Shown here: piece by piece, positions 27,918-36,577 of the stretch
How the letters are laid out: every line of letters starts with the position of its first letter
Position numbering within the stretch: the first letter of the stretch is position 1
Assembly: GCF_025666195.1 (NCBI RefSeq)
Contig: NZ_CP102592.1
Span: 496,001 to 560,000 of the forward strand
Length of the DNA: 64,000 nt
Origin: Xanthomonas sp. CFBP 8443
Lineage (GTDB): Bacteria; Pseudomonadota; Gammaproteobacteria; Xanthomonadales; Xanthomonadaceae
Direction: 5' to 3'
Translations under genes and position numbers: made by a program
Notes under the pieces: generated by a model
Databases searched by the model: none
Seen by the model: only the letters and a program-made list of their open reading frames with translations
Told to the model about the DNA's origin: nothing

Positions 27918-28568
27918 ATGCGCCGCTACGACCTGATCATCTTCGATTTCGACGGCACCCTGGCCGATTCCTTCGACTGGTTCCTCGCCACCGTCAACGA
28001 GGTCGCCGACGAGTTCGGCTTTCGCCGTTTCGACATGGAGCGGTTGCCGGAAATCCGCAGCCTGAGCGCGCGCGAGCTGATGGCGCGCAGCGGTCTGCGC
28101 TGGTGGCGGGTGCCGGCGGTGGCGCGGCGCATGCGCGCGCTGATGGCCGCGCAGATCGAACGCATCGCGGTGTTCGACGGCGTAGCCGAACTGCTGGACG
28201 CGCTCGAGGGCGCGGGCGTGCAGTTGGCCCTGGTGACCTCCAACAGCCGCGACAACGTCCAGCGGGTACTCGGCGCCGAACTGACCGCGCGTTTCCGGCA
28301 CATCGGCTGCGGCGCCGCGCTGCTGGGCAAGCGCCGCAAGCTGCGCGCGGCGCTGAAAGCATGCGGCGTACCGGCCGCGCACGCACTGTGCGTGGGCGAC
28401 GAGATCCGCGACGCCGACGCCGCTCGCCAGGCCGGCATCGCCTTCGCCGGCGTCGGCTGGGGCTACACCTTGCCGGCGGCGCTGCAGCCGCATACGCCGC
28501 TGCCGCTGCTGCAGCGCCCGGCCGATCTGTGCGCATTGCTAGGCGGGCCGGCGCACGCCATCGCGTGA
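27918..28568 (+). CDS. HAD-superfamily phosphatase (phosphoglycolate-phosphatase-like)
   Basis: A 216-residue cytosolic hydrolase. Motif I DFDGTLADS with nucleophile Asp at residues 10-18, motif II 'ALVTSNSRDN' (about 108-117), motif III lysine in 'LLGKRRKLRAAL', and motif IV CVGDEIRDADAA (about 153-164). The all-helical cap between motifs I and II fits the PGP/Gph subfamily. The real substrate is unknown; HAD phosphatases are often broad. Start at 27918 (MRRYDLIIFDFDGTL). It follows the six-cysteine peptide gene by 103 bases on the same strand. Confidence 0.87.
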   Translation: MRRYDLIIFDFDGTLADSFDWFLATVNEVADEFGFRRFDMERLPEIRSLSARELMARSGLRWWRVPAVARRMRALMAAQIERIAVFDGVAELLDALEGAGVQLALVTSNSRDNVQRVLGAELTARFRHIGCGAALLGKRRKLRAALKACGVPAAHALCVGDEIRDADAARQAGIAFAGVGWGYTLPAALQPHTPLPLLQRPADLCALLGGPAHAIA

Positions 28569-28981
28569 GCAGCGCTGCCGGCGATGGCTCGGCCGCAGCG
28601 CTGACGCCGTCGCCGTGGGGCGGAGACGCCTTGGCGTCCCTGAGCCGGACCTCGTACACCGGCGCTGCTGGGTCGTCCTCAACGCACAATCCCTCGCGCC
28701 GCGCCCACGGCCGCGCCTGTGCGCGATCTGAACCATCGCTGCGCCGCCCGGCCTCTCGCTCGCCCATGTTGCGCCGCGGCGTTGATTGTTCACTTATGAT
28801 TGCTATATTCATATACGAACAGTCGTGAGCGGCGCCGGTCATCCTGGCAGCCGATCCGGCACCATCCGATCTGGCCCCGCGGGGCGGAGGTGTGTGGCAT
28901 GCGCAAGCCGAGCAGCAACCGATCCTGGAGGTCGAGCGGGCGGTCCGCCTCGGCGCTCGACCGAGACCGGCGCAGGTGCCG
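28569..28981. other. upstream region of the fuc operon
   Basis: About 413 bases between the HAD phosphatase and the fuc operon. The first half has no recognised feature. An AT-rich island at 28780-28821 probably contains the promoter and an operator of the downstream operon. The rest, to 28981, is a leader in which no credible gene starts. Confidence 0.5.
28787..28821 (+). promoter_or_regulatory. AT-rich promoter/operator candidate of the fuc catabolic operon
   Basis: TGTTC (28787-28791) and GAACA (28817-28821) form an inverted pair around an inner palindrome TATATTCATATA (28804-28815). It is the only AT-rich stretch before the operon. It differs from the operator in front of fucP, so a different or additional regulator cannot be excluded. 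Confidence 0.4.
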
Positions 28982-30019
28982 TTGAACGCCGCCCTCGCCG
29001 CTGCCGAACCCGGCGCGATCGCGCAGCGCCCGCTGGGCCGCAGCGGCGTGCGGATCGCCACGCTCGGCTTCGGCGCCGCACCGATCGGCAACCTGTACGC
29101 GGAAGTGGACGAGGCGGTGGCGCTGGCCGCGGTTGCCGAGGCCCATGCCGCCGGCATCCGCCATTTCGATACCGCGCCGTACTACGGCTACGGCCTGAGC
29201 GAAAGCCGGCTGGGGCGGGGCCTGCGCGGGTTGCCGCGGGCCAGCTACACGCTGTCGACCAAGGTCGGGCGCCGCGTCTACGACGATGCCGGTGCCGCGG
29301 CGGGACGCGACGGCTTCGCCGTGGCCGGACGCAGCGCCGCGTTCGACTACAGCCGCGACGGCGTGTTGCGCGAGTTCGAGGCCAGCCTGCAGCGGCTCGG
29401 CACCGACCACGTGGACGTGCTGCTGCTGCACGACATCGGCCGCCTCACCCACGGCGAGCGCCACCCGGCGATGCTGCGCCAGGCGCTGGACGAAGCGCTG
29501 CCGGCGATGGCCGAGCTGAAGGCCGGCGGCGCCTGCCGCGCGATCGGCATCGGCGTCAACGAGGAAGACATTGCGCTGGAACTGATGCCGCTGTTCCCGC
29601 TGGACTGCGTGATGCTGGCCGGCCGCTACACCCTGCTCGAACAGCACGCCGCGCAGCGGATCATGACGCAGGCGCTGCAGCAGCAGATCGGCATCCTGGT
29701 CGCCGGCCCGTACAGCTCGGGCCTGCTCAGCGACGCGCGCGGCCCCGGCGACACCTACAACTACGCGCCGGTGGACGCGGCCACGCTCAAGCACGCGCAG
29801 CAGCTGTTCGCGGCCAGCGCGGCGCAAGGCGTGGACGTGGGCGCCGCGGCGCTGCAGTTCCCGCTCGCACATCCGGCGGTCGCCGCCGTGGTCGCCGGCA
29901 TGCGCACGCCGGCCGAGGTGGCCAGCGCCGCCGCGCGCCTGCGCGCGCCGATCCCGCCCGCGCTGTGGCGCGACCTGCGCAACCAGGGCCTGCTGCAGGC
30001 GCAGGTGCCGACGCCGTGA
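28982..30019 (+). CDS. aldo/keto reductase, probable L-fucose (aldose 1-) dehydrogenase
   Basis: A protein of about 345 residues in the aldo/keto reductase superfamily. The catalytic tetrad is visible: Asp and Tyr in FDTAPYYGYGLSES, Lys in STKVGRR, His in LLLHDIGRL. C-terminal 'VVAGMRTPAEV' is typical of the D-threo-aldose dehydrogenase branch. In the Xanthomonas pathway this enzyme oxidises L-fucose to L-fuconolactone. It is first in the operon; its GTGA stop overlaps the next start. The start is uncertain: TTG at 28982 gives the family-like N-terminus, GTG 28976 or GTG 28892 are alternatives. Function is inferred from family and context. Confidence 0.85.
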   Translation: MNAALAAAEPGAIAQRPLGRSGVRIATLGFGAAPIGNLYAEVDEAVALAAVAEAHAAGIRHFDTAPYYGYGLSESRLGRGLRGLPRASYTLSTKVGRRVYDDAGAAAGRDGFAVAGRSAAFDYSRDGVLREFEASLQRLGTDHVDVLLLHDIGRLTHGERHPAMLRQALDEALPAMAELKAGGACRAIGIGVNEEDIALELMPLFPLDCVMLAGRYTLLEQHAAQRIMTQALQQQIGILVAGPYSSGLLSDARGPGDTYNYAPVDAATLKHAQQLFAASAAQGVDVGAAALQFPLAHPAVAAVVAGMRTPAEVASAAARLRAPIPPALWRDLRNQGLLQAQVPTP

Positions 30020-30885
30020 ACGTGGTCGATGCGCACGTGCACTTCTGGCAGCTGGCGCGCGGCGATTACGATTGGCTCACGCCCGAACTCGCCGCGTTGT
30101 ATCGCGACTTCGTGCCCGACGACCTGAGCGCCACGCTCGATGCGCACGGCGTGGACGCGATCGTCGCGGTGCAGGCGGCGCAGACCGAAGCGGAGACCCG
30201 CTACCTGCTGCAGCTGGCGCACGCGCAGCCGCGCATCGCCGGCGTGGTCGGCTGGGTCGATTTCGAGGCCGGCGACGTCGCCGCGCGCATCGCCACGCTG
30301 TGCGCCGAAGGCGACGGCCTGCTCAAGGGCCTGCGGCCGATGGTGCAGGACCTGGCCGATCCGCAGTGGCTGGCGCGGCCGCAGCTGGATCCCGCCTTCG
30401 ACGCGCTGCTGCACCACGATCTGGCGTTCGATGCGCTGGTCAAGCCGCTGCACCTGCCCGCGCTGCAGGCGCGGCTGCAGCGCCACCCGTCGCTGCGCGT
30501 GGTGCTCGACCATGCCGCCAAGCCGGCGATCGGCGACGCCGGGTTCGCCGCCTGGGCCGACGGCCTGGCGCAACTCGCGCAATTCCCGAACGTGTTGTGC
30601 AAGCTGTCCGGCCTGCTCACCGAACTGCCCGCCGGCGCCGACGCGGCGGTGATCGAGCCCTACGTGGCGCAGGTGTTCGCCTGCTTCGGCCCGCAGCGGG
30701 TGATGTGGGGCAGCGATTGGCCGGTGCTGACCCAGCGCGCCGCCTACCGCGACTGGTTCGCGCAGGCGCAGGCGCTGGTCGCGCGCCACGCCGCCGGCCA
30801 CGCCGCCGACGTGTTCGCCGGCACCGCGCGCCGCTTCTACCGCCTGCCCGACTCTCCTTCCCCTGAACGGAACTTCCCACGATGA
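30016..30885 (+). CDS. amidohydrolase, probable L-fuconolactonase
   Basis: A 289-residue amidohydrolase of the lactonase (amidohydrolase 2) type. The metal-binding HxH is in VDAHVHFW at residues 4-11; 'GVVGWVDFEA', 'LKGLRPMVQDL', 'VLDHAAKPAI' and 'VMWGSDWPVLTQ' mark the barrel and the C-terminal catalytic Asp. It should hydrolyse L-fuconolactone to L-fuconate. The GTG start overlaps the upstream TGA by 4 bases, so the two are co-translated. Position in the operon supports the assignment. Confidence 0.87.
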   Translation: MNVVDAHVHFWQLARGDYDWLTPELAALYRDFVPDDLSATLDAHGVDAIVAVQAAQTEAETRYLLQLAHAQPRIAGVVGWVDFEAGDVAARIATLCAEGDGLLKGLRPMVQDLADPQWLARPQLDPAFDALLHHDLAFDALVKPLHLPALQARLQRHPSLRVVLDHAAKPAIGDAGFAAWADGLAQLAQFPNVLCKLSGLLTELPAGADAAVIEPYVAQVFACFGPQRVMWGSDWPVLTQRAAYRDWFAQAQALVARHAAGHAADVFAGTARRFYRLPDSPSPERNFPR

Positions 30886-30916
30886 CCACGCCCGCATTCC
30901 ACCACCGGAGCCGCGC

Positions 30917-31663
30917 ATGAGCGGCCGGCTGCAAGGCAAGCGCTGCCTGATCACCGCCGCCGGCGCCGGCATCGGCCGCGAGAGCGCGCTGGCCTGCGCG
31001 CGCGAAGGCGCGCTGGTGCTGGCCACCGACATCGACGCCGCTGCGCTGCAGGCGCTGGCCGCCGACGCGCCGACGATCGTCACCCAGACGCTGGACGTCA
31101 CCGACCCCGCCGCGATCCAGGCGCTGGTCGCGGCGAACCCGCCGTTCGACGTGCTGTTCAACTGCGCCGGCTACGTGCACCAGGGCAGCATCCTGGACTG
31201 CGACGAGCCGGCGTGGCGGCGCTCGTTCGCGATCAACGTCGATGCGATGTACTACCTGTGTCAGGCGGTGTTGCCGGGCATGCTGGAGCAGGGCCGCGGC
31301 AGCATCGTCAACATGTCCTCGGTGGCCTCGAGCATCAAGGGCGTGCCGAACCGTTTCGCCTACGGCGTGACCAAGGCCGCGGTGATCGGGCTGAGCAAGG
31401 CGATCGCCGCCGACTACGTGGCCAAGGGCATCCGCTGCAATGCGATCTGCCCGGGCACGATCAAGACTCCGTCGCTTGCGCAGCGCGTGCAGGCGCTGGG
31501 CGGCGACGAGCAGGCGGTGTGGAAGAGCTTCACCGACCGCCAGCCGATGGGCCGCCTCGGCGACCCGCGCGAGATCGCGCAGCTGGTGGTGTACCTGGCG
31601 TCGGACGAGGCGTCCTTCACCACCGGCCAGACCCACATCATCGACGGCGGCTGGTCGAACTGA
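30917..31663 (+). CDS. short-chain dehydrogenase, probable 2-keto-3-deoxy-L-fuconate dehydrogenase
   Basis: A 248-residue SDR enzyme. The cofactor motif TAAGAGIGRESA is at about residues 13-24, followed by an acidic residue (TDID, about 37-40) that favours NAD+. NCAG, catalytic Ser in MSSVAS, and YGVTKAAVIGLSKAIA with the catalytic Tyr/Lys pair are present; the C-terminal 'SFTTGQTHIIDGGWS' is normal. In the pathway it oxidises 2-keto-3-deoxy-L-fuconate to the 2,4-diketo acid. It follows the lactonase by 31 bases with its own GGAG site. Confidence 0.88.
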   Translation: MSGRLQGKRCLITAAGAGIGRESALACAREGALVLATDIDAAALQALAADAPTIVTQTLDVTDPAAIQALVAANPPFDVLFNCAGYVHQGSILDCDEPAWRRSFAINVDAMYYLCQAVLPGMLEQGRGSIVNMSSVASSIKGVPNRFAYGVTKAAVIGLSKAIAADYVAKGIRCNAICPGTIKTPSLAQRVQALGGDEQAVWKSFTDRQPMGRLGDPREIAQLVVYLASDEASFTTGQTHIIDGGWSN

Positions 31664-31697
31664 CCGCGCCCGCATTCCACTCACACAAGGACACCCC

Positions 31698-32555
31698 ATG
31701 AAACTGCTGCGCTACGGCGAACCCGGCCACGAACGTCCCGCCCTGTTGGACGCCGACGGCCATCTGCGCGATCTGTCCGCGGTCATCGACGATGTCGCCG
31801 GCGAGCACCTCACCGCCGCCGGCCTGGACAAGCTGCGCGCGCTCGACCCGGCCACGTTGCCGATGGTGGACGGCGAGGTGCGCTACGGACCGGCCGTGGG
31901 CCGCGTCGGCAAGTTCATCTGCGTCGGCCTCAACTACGCCGATCACGCCGCCGAGTCGGGCATGGCGGTGCCGGAGATGCCGATCCTGTTCATGAAGGCC
32001 ACCACCGCGATCAGCGGCCCCAACGACACCGTGACCATCCCGCGCGGATCGAAGAAGAGCGATTGGGAAGTGGAGCTGGGCGTGGTGATCGGCGACGTCG
32101 CCCGCGACGTCAGCGTGGACGAGGCGATGCGGCACGTCGCCGGCTACGCGGTGATCAACGACCTGTCCGAGCGCGAGTTCCAGCTCGAGCATGGCGGGCA
32201 GTGGGTCAAGGGCAAGAGCTGCGACGGCTTCGGCCCGCTCGGCCCGTGGCTGGTCACCGCCGACGAGGTGCCGAATCCGCAGAACCTGTCGATGTGGCTG
32301 GAGGTCAACGGCCATCGCTACCAGAACGGCAGCACGCGCACGATGGTGTTCGGCGTGGCCGAGCTGGTCAGCCACATCAGCCGCTACATGACGCTGATGC
32401 CGGGCGACGTGATCAGCACCGGCACGCCGCCGGGCGTGGGCCTGGGGCAGAAGCCGCCGGTCTACCTGAAGCCGGGCGACGTGATGACGCTGGGTATCGA
32501 AGGCCTGGGCGAGCAGCGCCAGGCTGTGGTCGCCCATCCCCGCGACGCGCAGTAA
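31698..32555 (+). CDS. FAH-family hydrolase, probable 2,4-diketo-3-deoxy-L-fuconate hydrolase
   Basis: A 285-residue fumarylacetoacetate hydrolase family enzyme. Metal-binding segments are seen in KKSDWEVELGVVIG (Glu residues) and in 'CVGLNYADHAAESG'. The conserved 'INDLSEREFQLEHGGQWVKGKSCDGFGPLGPWLV' and 'SGTPPGVGLG'-like 'STGTPPGVGLGQKPP' close the site. In this operon it should cleave the diketo acid to pyruvate and L-lactate. It starts 35 bases after the dehydrogenase. A 264-base gap with mirror repeats then separates it from fucD. Confidence 0.88.
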   Translation: MKLLRYGEPGHERPALLDADGHLRDLSAVIDDVAGEHLTAAGLDKLRALDPATLPMVDGEVRYGPAVGRVGKFICVGLNYADHAAESGMAVPEMPILFMKATTAISGPNDTVTIPRGSKKSDWEVELGVVIGDVARDVSVDEAMRHVAGYAVINDLSEREFQLEHGGQWVKGKSCDGFGPLGPWLVTADEVPNPQNLSMWLEVNGHRYQNGSTRTMVFGVAELVSHISRYMTLMPGDVISTGTPPGVGLGQKPPVYLKPGDVMTLGIEGLGEQRQAVVAHPRDAQ

Positions 32556-32562
32556 CGCTTAA

Positions 32563-32770
32563 GCCCCTCTCCCTCCGGGAGAGGGGTTGGGGTGAGGGTA
32601 AGGGGCGAAGCCACCTCGTAATCCATCCGGATGCGGTCTTCGCTCGCGCCTCCGCATCCCGCGTGTGGGCCACGGCTGCGTGCTTTTACTTCGTTCGTGT
32701 TTTGGATGGGCGGCGGAAGTCGTGCACTCCCGCACCCTCACCCCAACCCCTCTCCCGGGGGGAGAGGGGC
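32563..32770. repeat. mirror pair of CCCTCTCCC elements inside the fuc operon
   Basis: GCCCCTCTCCC..GGGAGAGGGG then TTGGGGTGAGGGT (32563-32600) is matched in reverse by ACCCTCACCCCAACCCC, then TCTCCC..GGGAGAGGGG (32733-32770). Each end is itself a hairpin; together they can close a 208-base loop. The same family forms the array at 50151-50835. It lies between two genes of one operon. Confidence 0.85.
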
Positions 32771-32819
32771 TCTTCACCGCATTTTCTTTTTCTCCACCGC
32801 CTCACCGACCAGGATCCCC

Positions 32820-34139
32820 ATGAGCAAAATCGTTGCCCTCGAGACCTTCGACGTGCGTTTCCCCACTTCGCGCGAACTGGACGGTTCCGATGCGATGAAT
32901 CCGGATCCGGACTACTCGGCCGCCTATCTGCGGCTGCGCACCGACACCGACGACGGCCTGGCCGGCTACGGCCTGGTGTTCACCATCGGCCGCGGCAACG
33001 ACGTGCAGAGCGCGGCGATCGCGGCGCTGTCGCACCACGTGGTCGGGCGCGACGTGGAGGCGGTGATCGGCGACCTGGGCGGCTTCGCGCGCAGCCTCAC
33101 CGACGATTCGCAGCTGCGCTGGCTGGGCCCGGAGAAGGGCGTGATGCACATGGCCATCGGCGGCGTCATCAATGCCGCCTGGGACATGGCCGCGCGCCGC
33201 GCCGGCAAGCCGCTGTGGCGCTACATCGCCGAGCTGTCGCCGGAGCAATTGGTGGCCACCATCGACTTCCGCTATCTCAGCGACGCGCTGACCCCGGACG
33301 AGGCGTTGGCCATGCTGCGCGCGGCCGAGCCGCAACGCGCCGCGCGCACGCAGGCACTGCTGGAGCAGGGCTATCCGGCCTACACCACCTCGCCCGGTTG
33401 GCTCGGCTACTCCGACGAGAAGCTGGTGCGCCTGGCCAAGGAAGCGGTGGCCGACGGCTTCCGCACGATCAAGCTCAAGGTCGGCGCCAGCGTGCAGGAC
33501 GACATCCGCCGCTGCCGCCTGGCGCGCGAAGCGATCGGGCCGGACATCGCGATGGCGGTGGATGCCAACCAGCGCTGGGACGTGGGCCCGGCGATCGCCT
33601 GGATGCGCCAGCTGGCCGAGTTCGACATCGCCTGGATCGAAGAGCCGACGAGCCCCGACGACGTGCTCGGCCACGCCGCGATCCGCCAGGGCATCGCGCC
33701 GGTGCCGGTGTCCACCGGCGAACACACCCAGAACCGCGTGGTGTTCAAGCAACTGCTGCAGGCCGGCGCGGTGGACCTGATCCAGATCGACGCCGCGCGC
33801 GTGGGCGGGGTCAACGAGAACCTGGCGATCCTGCTGCTGGCGGCGAAGTTCGGCGTGCGCGTGTTCCCGCATGCCGGCGGCGTCGGCCTGTGCGAGCTGG
33901 TGCAGCATCTGGCGATGGCCGACTTCGTCGCCATCACCGGCAAGATGGAGGACCGCGCGATCGAGTTCGTCGATCATCTGCACCAGCACTTCGTCGATCC
34001 GGTGCGGATCGAACACGGCCGCTACCTGGCCCCGACGCAGCCGGGCTTCTCGGCCGAAATGCACGCGGACTCGGTCACCCAGTTCCTGTATCCGGACGGC
34101 CCGTTCTGGAGCGCGGACCTGGCCGCGCAGCAGGCATAG
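32820..34139 (+). CDS. fucD: L-fuconate dehydratase
   Basis: A 439-residue enolase-superfamily enzyme that dehydrates L-fuconate to 2-keto-3-deoxy-L-fuconate. All key residues are visible: KLK motif with Lys218/Lys220, metal ligands Asp248 (in VDANQ), Glu274 (in IEEPTS) and Glu301 (in STGEH), and the acid/base His351 in FPHAGGVGL. These numbers coincide with those I recall for the X. campestris enzyme. Start 32820 has AGGA six bases before it. It completes the operon that starts at the aldose dehydrogenase. Confidence 0.96.
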   Translation: MSKIVALETFDVRFPTSRELDGSDAMNPDPDYSAAYLRLRTDTDDGLAGYGLVFTIGRGNDVQSAAIAALSHHVVGRDVEAVIGDLGGFARSLTDDSQLRWLGPEKGVMHMAIGGVINAAWDMAARRAGKPLWRYIAELSPEQLVATIDFRYLSDALTPDEALAMLRAAEPQRAARTQALLEQGYPAYTTSPGWLGYSDEKLVRLAKEAVADGFRTIKLKVGASVQDDIRRCRLAREAIGPDIAMAVDANQRWDVGPAIAWMRQLAEFDIAWIEEPTSPDDVLGHAAIRQGIAPVPVSTGEHTQNRVVFKQLLQAGAVDLIQIDAARVGGVNENLAILLLAAKFGVRVFPHAGGVGLCELVQHLAMADFVAITGKMEDRAIEFVDHLHQHFVDPVRIEHGRYLAPTQPGFSAEMHADSVTQFLYPDGPFWSADLAAQQA

Positions 34140-34537
34140 TGGGAGCGACGTCACTCGCGACGAACGGAGCCGTGCGATTGTGCGGCTCCGGAACCCGTCG
34201 GGACTGAAGTCCCTCCCACAGTGCGCCCGGAGCACTTGCCGCAAGCCCCTGTAGGAGCGGCTTCAGCCGCGACGAACGAAGCGGCGGATTCGACGGCTTC
34301 GGAAGCCGTCAGGACCGAAGTCGCTCCCACAGTGCACCCAGCCGGCTCGCCGCAAGTCCCTGTGGGAGCGACTTCAGTCGCGACGAACGAAGTAGTGGTC
34401 CTGATGGTTCGCAAGCCATCGGGACCGAAGTGCTTTCGCAGTGTCATTGCCTGCGTCGCGCACGATTCTGTGGGAGCGACTTCAGTCGCGACGCGCGCTA
34501 CCCATTCAGCCTGTCGCGGCTGAAGCCGCTCCTACAG
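34139..34537. repeat. REP-like tandem array after fucD
   Basis: Forward halves (GTGGGAGCGAC.. or GTAGGAGCGGC..) begin at 34139, 34251, 34362 and 34470, spaced 112, 111 and 108 bases; reverse halves (GAAGTCGCTCCCACAG type) lie between them. A final reverse half ends at 34537. The unit is therefore a forward-plus-reverse dimer of about 111 bases, as in mdcB. It fills the gap between convergent fucD and the mutarotase-like gene. Confidence 0.85.
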
Positions 34538-34580
34538 AATGGTTGCTCGACAGAGCGGGACCGCAGCGCTGACAGTGACC

Positions 34581-34958
34581 TCATTCGCGCTCCTGCATCC
34601 GCGCCTGCTCCGCCACGGCCGCGCGCAACGAAAAGATCTGCAACGCTTCGCGCCACTTCTCGCCCGGCGCCGAACCGGGCAGCGGCTTCTGGAAGCGCCA
34701 CATCAGTTCCTCCCAGGCCTGCACGCGCGGATCGGCGGCATCGGCGGCGGCCTTGGCCGCGGGCGAATAGTCCTCGTCCACCTCCATCAGCATCACCAGG
34801 CGGTCGCCGCAGCGGTGGATGTCCAGTTCGCGGATGCCGGCGTTGCGCAGCGAGGCGACGATCTCCGGCCACACCGTGTCGGCGCGGTGCCAGCGTTCGT
34901 ACTCGGCGATCAGCGCCGGGTCGTCGTGCAGGTCCAGCAGATAGCAGTGACGCGGCAT
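34581..34958 (-). CDS. L-rhamnose/L-fucose mutarotase-like protein (DUF718)
   Basis: A 125-residue DUF718 protein of the RhaM type. Family features include HCYLLDLHDDPALIAEYERWH with the catalytic-type His, 'VWPEIVASLRNAGIRELDIHRCGDRLVMLMEVDE' and 'RVQAWEELMWRFQKPLP'. It interconverts alpha and beta anomers of 6-deoxy sugars; in this cluster L-fucose is the likely substrate, making the anomer used by the aldose dehydrogenase. It lies 1 base after the fucP stop, so both are one transcript. Confidence 0.85.
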   Translation of the reverse strand: MPRHCYLLDLHDDPALIAEYERWHRADTVWPEIVASLRNAGIRELDIHRCGDRLVMLMEVDEDYSPAAKAAADAADPRVQAWEELMWRFQKPLPGSAPGEKWREALQIFSLRAAVAEQARMQERE

Positions 34959-34959
34959 C

Positions 34960-36273
34960 TCAGGCCCCCGCAGCGGGGGCGCGCGCGGCCGCGGACCGGC
35001 CCTGCGCCTGCAGCGCGAAGCCCAAGATCACCGCGAAGCACAGCGCCGGCACCGCCATCGCCCAATGGATGCCGGCCACGTCCGATACCGCGCCCATCAG
35101 CGCGGTCAGCGCCGCGCCGCCGATGATCGCCATCACGATCAGCGACGAGCCGAGCTTGCGCGCGTCGTCGCCCAGGCCTTCCAGGCCCAGCGCGAAGATG
35201 GTCGGGAACATCACCGACATGAACATGCTGCTGGCCACCAGCGCGTACAGCCCGATCCAGCCCGGCAGCGCGATCGCCACGCCGCACAGCAGCAGGTTGA
35301 GCAGCGCGAACACGCCCAGCAGCCGCGCCGGCGTCACGTAGCGCAGCAACGCGGTGCCGATGAAGCGGCCAACCATGAACAGCACCAGCGAGATGGTCAG
35401 GAAGCTCGCCGCGGTCTTTTCCGGTGTGCCCGGTACGCCGTCCTGCAGGTAGCGGATCAGGTAGCTCCAGATGCCGACCTGCGCGCCGACGTAGAAGAAC
35501 TGCGCGACCACCGCGAACACGAAGCGGCCGTTGCGCAGCAGCGGGCCGAAATAGGCCTTGCCGCCGCTGGCGTCGGCGCCGCTGTCGCGGGTGGCCGGGA
35601 AGCGGGTCAGCGCGATCAGCAGCGCCCACAGCACCACCACCGCGCCGATGATCAGGTACGGCGTCTGCACCGCGGCCGATTCGGCGGCGAAGAAAGTCTC
35701 GCGCGCGGCCGGCGTCATCGCCGCCAGTTGCTGCGGCGTGTGCTCCACGCCGGACAGGATGAAGTGCTGGCCGATCAGCACGCCGGTGATCGACCCCAGC
35801 GGATTGAACGCCTGTGCCAGGTTCAGGCGCCGCGCCGCGCCCTCGGCCGGACCGAGCACAGTGACCAACGGATTGGCGGTGGTTTCCAGGAACGCCAGGC
35901 CGCTGGCGATCACAAACAGCGCCAGCAGGAACAGCCCGTAGGTGTGCTCCTGCGCGGCCGGGTAGAACAGGAACGCGCCGGCCGCGTACAGCAGCAGCCC
36001 CAGCACCACCGCGGCCTTGTAGCTGAAGCGGCGCATGAACATCGCCGCCGGGATCGCGAACACGAAGTAGCCCAGGTAGAACGCGCTCTGCACCAGCCCG
36101 GCCTGCAGGTCGGACAGCTCGAACGCCTTCTTGAACTGCTTGATCAGGATGTCGTTGAGGTTGTTCGCCATGCCCCACAGAAAGAACAGGCTGACGATCA
36201 GGACCAGGGGCACGAGCGCGGTACGCGCCAGGTTGCCAGGCGCCGCTGTTGCGGTGTCGCTGCTGTAGTGCAT
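34960..36273 (-). CDS. fucP: L-fucose:H+ symporter permease
   Basis: A 437-residue MFS transporter with twelve predicted spans. Family segments: 'LFFLWGMANNLNDILIKQFKKAFELS', 'QSAFYLGYFVFAIPAAMFMRRFSYKA', 'GLAFLETTANPLVTVLGP' and 'RLNLAQAFNPLGSITGVLIGQ'. These are diagnostic for FucP-type sugar permeases; the Asn/Glu positions that bind the sugar are in the NNLND and ETTANP segments. It imports L-fucose for the operon on the other strand. A perfect inverted repeat lies 71 bases upstream of the start at 36273. Confidence 0.93.
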   Translation of the reverse strand: MHYSSDTATAAPGNLARTALVPLVLIVSLFFLWGMANNLNDILIKQFKKAFELSDLQAGLVQSAFYLGYFVFAIPAAMFMRRFSYKAAVVLGLLLYAAGAFLFYPAAQEHTYGLFLLALFVIASGLAFLETTANPLVTVLGPAEGAARRLNLAQAFNPLGSITGVLIGQHFILSGVEHTPQQLAAMTPAARETFFAAESAAVQTPYLIIGAVVVLWALLIALTRFPATRDSGADASGGKAYFGPLLRNGRFVFAVVAQFFYVGAQVGIWSYLIRYLQDGVPGTPEKTAASFLTISLVLFMVGRFIGTALLRYVTPARLLGVFALLNLLLCGVAIALPGWIGLYALVASSMFMSVMFPTIFALGLEGLGDDARKLGSSLIVMAIIGGAALTALMGAVSDVAGIHWAMAVPALCFAVILGFALQAQGRSAAARAPAAGA

Positions 36274-36577
36274 GCCGCCTACCCCTCCCAGGATGTGCCG
36301 CGTCGCGTTGGGTTGTGGCCGGAGCGTACTGCGACCGTTGTCGCCATGCAAATATAAAATCCGTGTTTATATTTGCATGGCCTGACGCGGGTGCGCGATG
36401 TGTCCAACGATTGGCGCGCGCTGTCTTTGCAGTCGGCATCGCCGACGTGGATGCGTCTGGCCTCGGCGCACTCTCGGTCATCCGCGCGCCAGGCGTGGAC
36501 CGGTTTCGCCGCGCTTCTGTCCCCGGACATTCGCTGTACCCTAGCGCCCTCCCACATCCCAGCCGGGCCTCGACGGA
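36274..36577. other. divergent promoter region between fucP and the IclR regulator
   Basis: A 304-base gap between the divergent fucP and IclR genes. It contains the inverted-repeat operator at 36344-36380, close to fucP. The rest, toward the regulator, is GC-rich and shows no other clear motif. Confidence 0.7.
36344..36380. promoter_or_regulatory. perfect 15-bp inverted-repeat operator upstream of fucP
   Basis: CCATGCAAATATAAA (36344-36358) and TTTATATTTGCATGG (36366-36380) are exact mirror images around the 7-base spacer ATCCGTG. It is very AT-rich in a GC-rich genome and lies between fucP and a divergent IclR gene, which makes it the probable regulator-binding site for L-fucose induction. 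Confidence 0.8.
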
